Source of the DNA: JBKHBT01 sp046542255
Lineage (GTDB): Bacteria; UBP14; UBA6098; JBKHBT01
Direction: 5' to 3'
DNA length: 9,004 nt
NCBI GenBank assembly: GCA_046542255.1
Contig: JBKHBT010000118.1
Location: forward strand, 1 to 9,004
Each line of letters starts with the position of its first letter. Within the stretch, counting starts at the first letter, position 1. Position numbers and translations under genes: made by a program. Of the stretch, positions 7,341 through 9,004 are shown piece after piece. The notes beneath the pieces are model-generated. The model searched no databases. It was not told the origin of the DNA and worked only from the letters and a program-made list of their open reading frames with translations.

Positions 7341-8102
7341 TTATTCATTAATATATTGATTTTTACTTTTCTTGTCTGGCATCTTTTCAGTAGTTTTTTT
7401 GGCCTCTTTGGGATCGCCTAAATAATAATGCTTAATGGGCTTTAGTTTTCCATCGAGAACATATACCAGTGGATTTCCAGTTGGAATATTAAGATGGGCG
7501 ATCTCATCATCGGGTATCTGGTCGAGATATTTGCATAGCGCACGAAGGCTATTGCCGTGTGCTGTGATAATCACCTTTTTGCCTTCTTTTATAGTTGGCG
7601 CTATTGTATCATGCCAGTAGGGCAGAAACCTTTCGACAGTATCGCGCAGGCATTCTGTCTTTGGCAGTCTATTTTTTGGAATATTGCGATATTGCTCGAG
7701 ATTACCAGGATATCTTTCGTCATTATCTTCGAGAGGTGGCGGTGGTACATCATAGCTTCTTCGCCAGATAAAGACCTGCTTTTCGCCGAGTCTTTCTGCT
7801 GTTTTGGCCTTGGAAAGGCCCTGCAATGCGCCATAATGTCTTTCATTTAATCGCCATGATTTATAGACAGGTATCCAGAGCCTGTCGAGTTCATAGAGAG
7901 CAATATTCAATGTCCGAATCGCTCTTTTTAGGAAACTGGTAAAGGCAATATCGAAATTGAAACCAGCATCTTTAAGAAGATTGCCGGCATTATGAGCTTC
8001 TTCGATGCCTTTTGCACTAAGATCGACATCTGTCCAACCAGTGAAGAGGTTTTCTTTGTTCCAGATGCTCTGGCCATGTCTTAGAATGACTAGTTTATAC
8101 AT
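7341..8102 (-). CDS. gpmA: 2,3-bisphosphoglycerate-dependent phosphoglycerate mutase
   Basis: This cytoplasmic enzyme interconverts 3- and 2-phosphoglycerate in glycolysis and gluconeogenesis through a phosphohistidine. With the start at 8102 the protein is 253 residues, close to the family's ~250. Motifs in order: LVILRHGQSIWNKENLFTGW (4-23) with the phosphorylated histidine H9; R60/R63 region FLKRAIRTL (58-66); NERHYGALQGL (86-96) with acid E87; RRSYDVPPPPL (114-124), which is typical of the dPGM type; and TAHGNSLRALCKYLD (180-194) with the second histidine H182. The start is set by AAGGAG (8107-8112), 4 nt before ATG. An in-frame ATG 20 codons upstream would add residues unlike the family. 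The short lysine-rich tail (KKTTEKMPDKKSKNQYINE) is slightly longer than usual. It follows the lipoprotein gene by 102 nt and has its own candidate promoter, so it is probably transcribed separately. Confidence 0.96.
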   Translation of the reverse strand: MYKLVILRHGQSIWNKENLFTGWTDVDLSAKGIEEAHNAGNLLKDAGFNFDIAFTSFLKRAIRTLNIALYELDRLWIPVYKSWRLNERHYGALQGLSKAKTAERLGEKQVFIWRRSYDVPPPPLEDNDERYPGNLEQYRNIPKNRLPKTECLRDTVERFLPYWHDTIAPTIKEGKKVIITAHGNSLRALCKYLDQIPDDEIAHLNIPTGNPLVYVLDGKLKPIKHYYLGDPKEAKKTTEKMPDKKSKNQYINE

Positions 8103-8161
8103 TATGCTCCTTGATTTATCTGCACTATGATATTCGACAGAAAATGTATCGACCTTAATCA

Positions 8162-8190
8162 AAAATAGCCTGAATTAATAATTATGGCAA
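8162..8190 (-). promoter_or_regulatory. Candidate promoter for gpmA
   Basis: On the minus strand, TTGCCA (8185-8190), a 17-nt spacer and TATTTT (8162-8167) give a sigma70-like pair about 60 nt before the gpmA ATG. It lies between the lipoprotein stop and gpmA. Good -35 and spacing, poor -10. Confidence 0.35.
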
Positions 8191-8204
8191 CTTATTTTAT
8201 CGGA

Positions 8205-8636
8205 TTATTCAGTTGTGTAGAGCATCCATCTGCCATCATGCCATTTGAATTTCAGTACGAAGTCCAGTGATGTGTCAATTGGCATTTCCGTGCCTCTTCG
8301 CACTGTCGTGCCTTTGATTTTGTCTACACCAGTTACAATACCTTCATTGCCAATTATCTCGATGGATTCAACGATGAATTCATGATCTATTTGGCCGCCT
8401 TTTGCCTTCTCTGATTTGATGTTTTCGATTTGAGACGACATTCTTTTATGATACTCGCTATCAGGAATAGTCATCTCGAAAATCTCTTCGAATTGGTCAT
8501 TCTGGACATATTCGAAATATTGATTGGCGGCTCTTTTTAGTTCTTTTTCGGTTCCAATTCTACTCATTGTCCTGGTTGGTGCACAGGCTGTCAGCAGAAT
8601 TGAGAAAATTAAAGTAATAAAGATAGCTTTTTTCAT
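8205..8636 (-). CDS. Small lipoprotein, possible NTF2-like fold, function unknown
   Basis: The product is 143 residues. MKK, a hydrophobic stretch and the lipobox LLTAC put the lipidated cysteine at position 18, followed by APTRTMS. With no aspartate at +2, outer-membrane sorting would be expected under Lol rules. The mature part begins with a helix, KELKRAANQYFEYVQNDQFEEIFEMT (31-56), of the kind seen at the start of NTF2-like/DUF4878-type lipoproteins. Four beta strands then follow, ending LDFVLKFKWHDGRWMLYT (124-141), where the 'W...dGrWml' ending is also common in that fold. This is a structural guess; no ligand or enzymatic motif is visible. GGAGG (8640-8644) precedes the ATG by 3 nt. 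The gene appears to stand alone, with a dyad just upstream of its ribosome site. Confidence 0.85.
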   Translation of the reverse strand: MKKAIFITLIFSILLTACAPTRTMSRIGTEKELKRAANQYFEYVQNDQFEEIFEMTIPDSEYHKRMSSQIENIKSEKAKGGQIDHEFIVESIEIIGNEGIVTGVDKIKGTTVRRGTEMPIDTSLDFVLKFKWHDGRWMLYTTE

Positions 8637-8654
8637 TTTCCTCCATTTTTTTAA

Positions 8655-8673
8655 TAATCAAAAATTTTGATTA
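8655..8673. promoter_or_regulatory. Perfect inverted repeat before the lipoprotein gene, operator-like
   Basis: TAATCAAAA, one central A, then TTTTGATTA makes a perfect dyad with 9-bp arms around a single base. With a one-base centre it cannot fold as an RNA hairpin without opening several pairs, so a protein-binding DNA site is the better reading. It lies 18 nt upstream of the start codon and just ahead of the GGAGG site. It is AT-rich, so chance is a real alternative. Confidence 0.3.
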
Positions 8674-8794
8674 ATACCTTATAAACTAATAGCTTTGCCA
8701 ATTTCGGGATAGTATATAATATCATTGCTCTTCAAAGAAAAAATACATGAGATCATAAGATTTTGCAAGTGAAAATGAAGCCTGGATTTTAATT

Positions 8795-8819
8795 AAAAAA
8801 ACTCCCACCAAAGCAGGAG
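8795..8819 (-). terminator. Rho-independent terminator for leftward transcription
   Basis: On the minus strand, CTCCTGC-TTTG-GTGGGAG forms a 7-bp stem (two G-T pairs) followed directly by seven T (8795-8801). The gene it serves is not in the window: the nearest leftward gene upstream must start beyond 9004, with repeat copy 3 lying between. On the plus strand the stem is weaker (A-C mismatches) and followed by CCTTTCTCTTTT, so a bidirectional role is possible but minor. Confidence 0.65.
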
Positions 8820-8880
8820 CCTTTCTCTTTTAAGACATATACAAATAATATACATAAATACATAATGTATATAATGCTAC

Positions 8881-8935
8881 GGCTTAACTGATGTTTAAGC
8901 CGAGAAGTATGACAATGCGGAACAGCGCATTGTCT
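8881..8935 (+). repeat. Dispersed hairpin repeat, copy 3 (best preserved)
   Basis: Two hairpins lie in tandem. GGCTTAA (8881-8887) pairs with TTAAGCC (8895-8901), and GACAATGCG (8911-8919) pairs with CGCATTGTC (8926-8934) around loop GAACAG; the linker is GAGAAGTAT. The 48-nt core 8888-8935 is shared with copies 1 and 2. The left arm of the first hairpin is unique to this copy, so only the second hairpin is likely to be an ancestral part of the unit. Same orientation as copy 1. Confidence 0.85.
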
Positions 8936-8983
8936 CTTCTAAATTCATATATATATAAACAAAATAAATAATGCAGAATCCAT

Positions 8984-9001
8984 GTAAGGCAACAGCTTTA
9001 C
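8984..9001. repeat. Small hairpin at the window edge
   Basis: GTAAGGC (8984-8990), loop AACA and GCTTTAC (8995-9001) form a 7-bp stem with one G-T pair. Neither strand has a T-run directly after it within the window. It could belong to a second repeat family or to the 3' end of a leftward gene beyond the edge. Confidence 0.3.
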
Positions 9002-9004
9002 GAA

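Larger units (their letters stand above)
8637..9004. other. 368-nt gene-free AT-rich region at the right edge
   Basis: I found no coding region here. It holds the leader of the lipoprotein gene with a perfect 19-nt dyad (8655-8673), a TATACT-like -10 on the minus strand (8711-8716) without a convincing -35, a leftward terminator (8795-8819), an AT-only dyad ATATACAT/ATGTATAT (8848-8855 with 8865-8872), repeat copy 3 (8881-8935), a TATATATATATA tract near 8948-8957 and a small hairpin at 8984-9001. Confidence 0.6.

Noticed and set aside
8103..8162. A start for phosphoglycerate mutase at 8162.
   Set aside because: The family begins within a few residues of LVILRHG; AAGGAG precedes the ATG at 8102, and the candidate -10 box overlaps 8162.
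8160..8215. A terminator after the lipoprotein gene from CTGAAT ... ATTCAG followed by GCTATTTTTG on the minus strand.
   Set aside because: The stem is only ~6 bp with a long loop and a bulge, and the T-run is interrupted; a promoter reading of the same bases is at least as good.
8881..8935. Integron attC-like site: GCTTAAC (8882-8888) fits the RYYYAAC core and the unit is hairpin-rich.
   Set aside because: The matching GTTRRRY core is absent (GTTTAAG has an extra T), the other two copies lack the GCTTAAC arm, there is no paired L box with an extrahelical base, and no integrase or cassette-like gene order is present.
3..8935. CRISPR array or tandem repeat array.
   Set aside because: The three copies are kilobases apart and in mixed orientation, with no regular spacers and no cas genes.

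Overview
The window comes from a bacterial chromosome of moderate-to-low GC (roughly 40% by eye). Shine-Dalgarno sites are clear and most genes read leftwards. The large exported protein has a C-terminal Por/FlgD-type sorting domain. Together with a V/A-type ATPase B subunit, a class II photolyase and a cofactor-dependent phosphoglycerate mutase, this suggests a Gram-negative lineage in or near the FCB group or one of the related candidate phyla. That placement is inference, since no taxonomic marker gene is present.

Layout, left to right. (1) 11-1114 (-) is a class II CPD photolyase that loses its last ~90-100 residues exactly where a dispersed hairpin repeat (3-51) begins, so it is probably a pseudogene. 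(2) 1118-1144 is a strong terminator for leftward transcription, squeezed against the photolyase start codon. (3) 1166-4639 and 4658-5518 (both -) form a two-gene exported-protein operon: a 286-residue protein with two Ig-like domains, then a 1157-residue, acidic, nearly lysine-free protein with about six Ig-like repeats and a sorting domain. (4) 5735-7132 (+) is the V/A-type ATPase subunit B, transcribed alone, with no other ATPase subunit beside it. (5) 7226-7280 is a second, inverted and decayed copy of the repeat. (6) 7341-8102 (-) is phosphoglycerate mutase and 8205-8636 (-) is a small lipoprotein. (7) 8637-9004 has no gene but holds an operator-like dyad, a leftward terminator, a third repeat copy and a small hairpin at the edge.

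How the genes relate: only the pair at 1166-5518 looks like a functional unit, probably a surface or secreted structure. The ATPase subunit, mutase and photolyase are separate housekeeping or repair genes. The main structural theme is the ~48-nt repeat: copies at both ends are in direct orientation, one lies inverted between, and one has apparently disrupted a DNA-repair gene. I saw no tRNA, rRNA, CRISPR array, transposase, integrase or defence gene, and no clear new multi-gene system. The strongest leads are the repeat family, the isolated ATPase B gene and the unusual surface protein.
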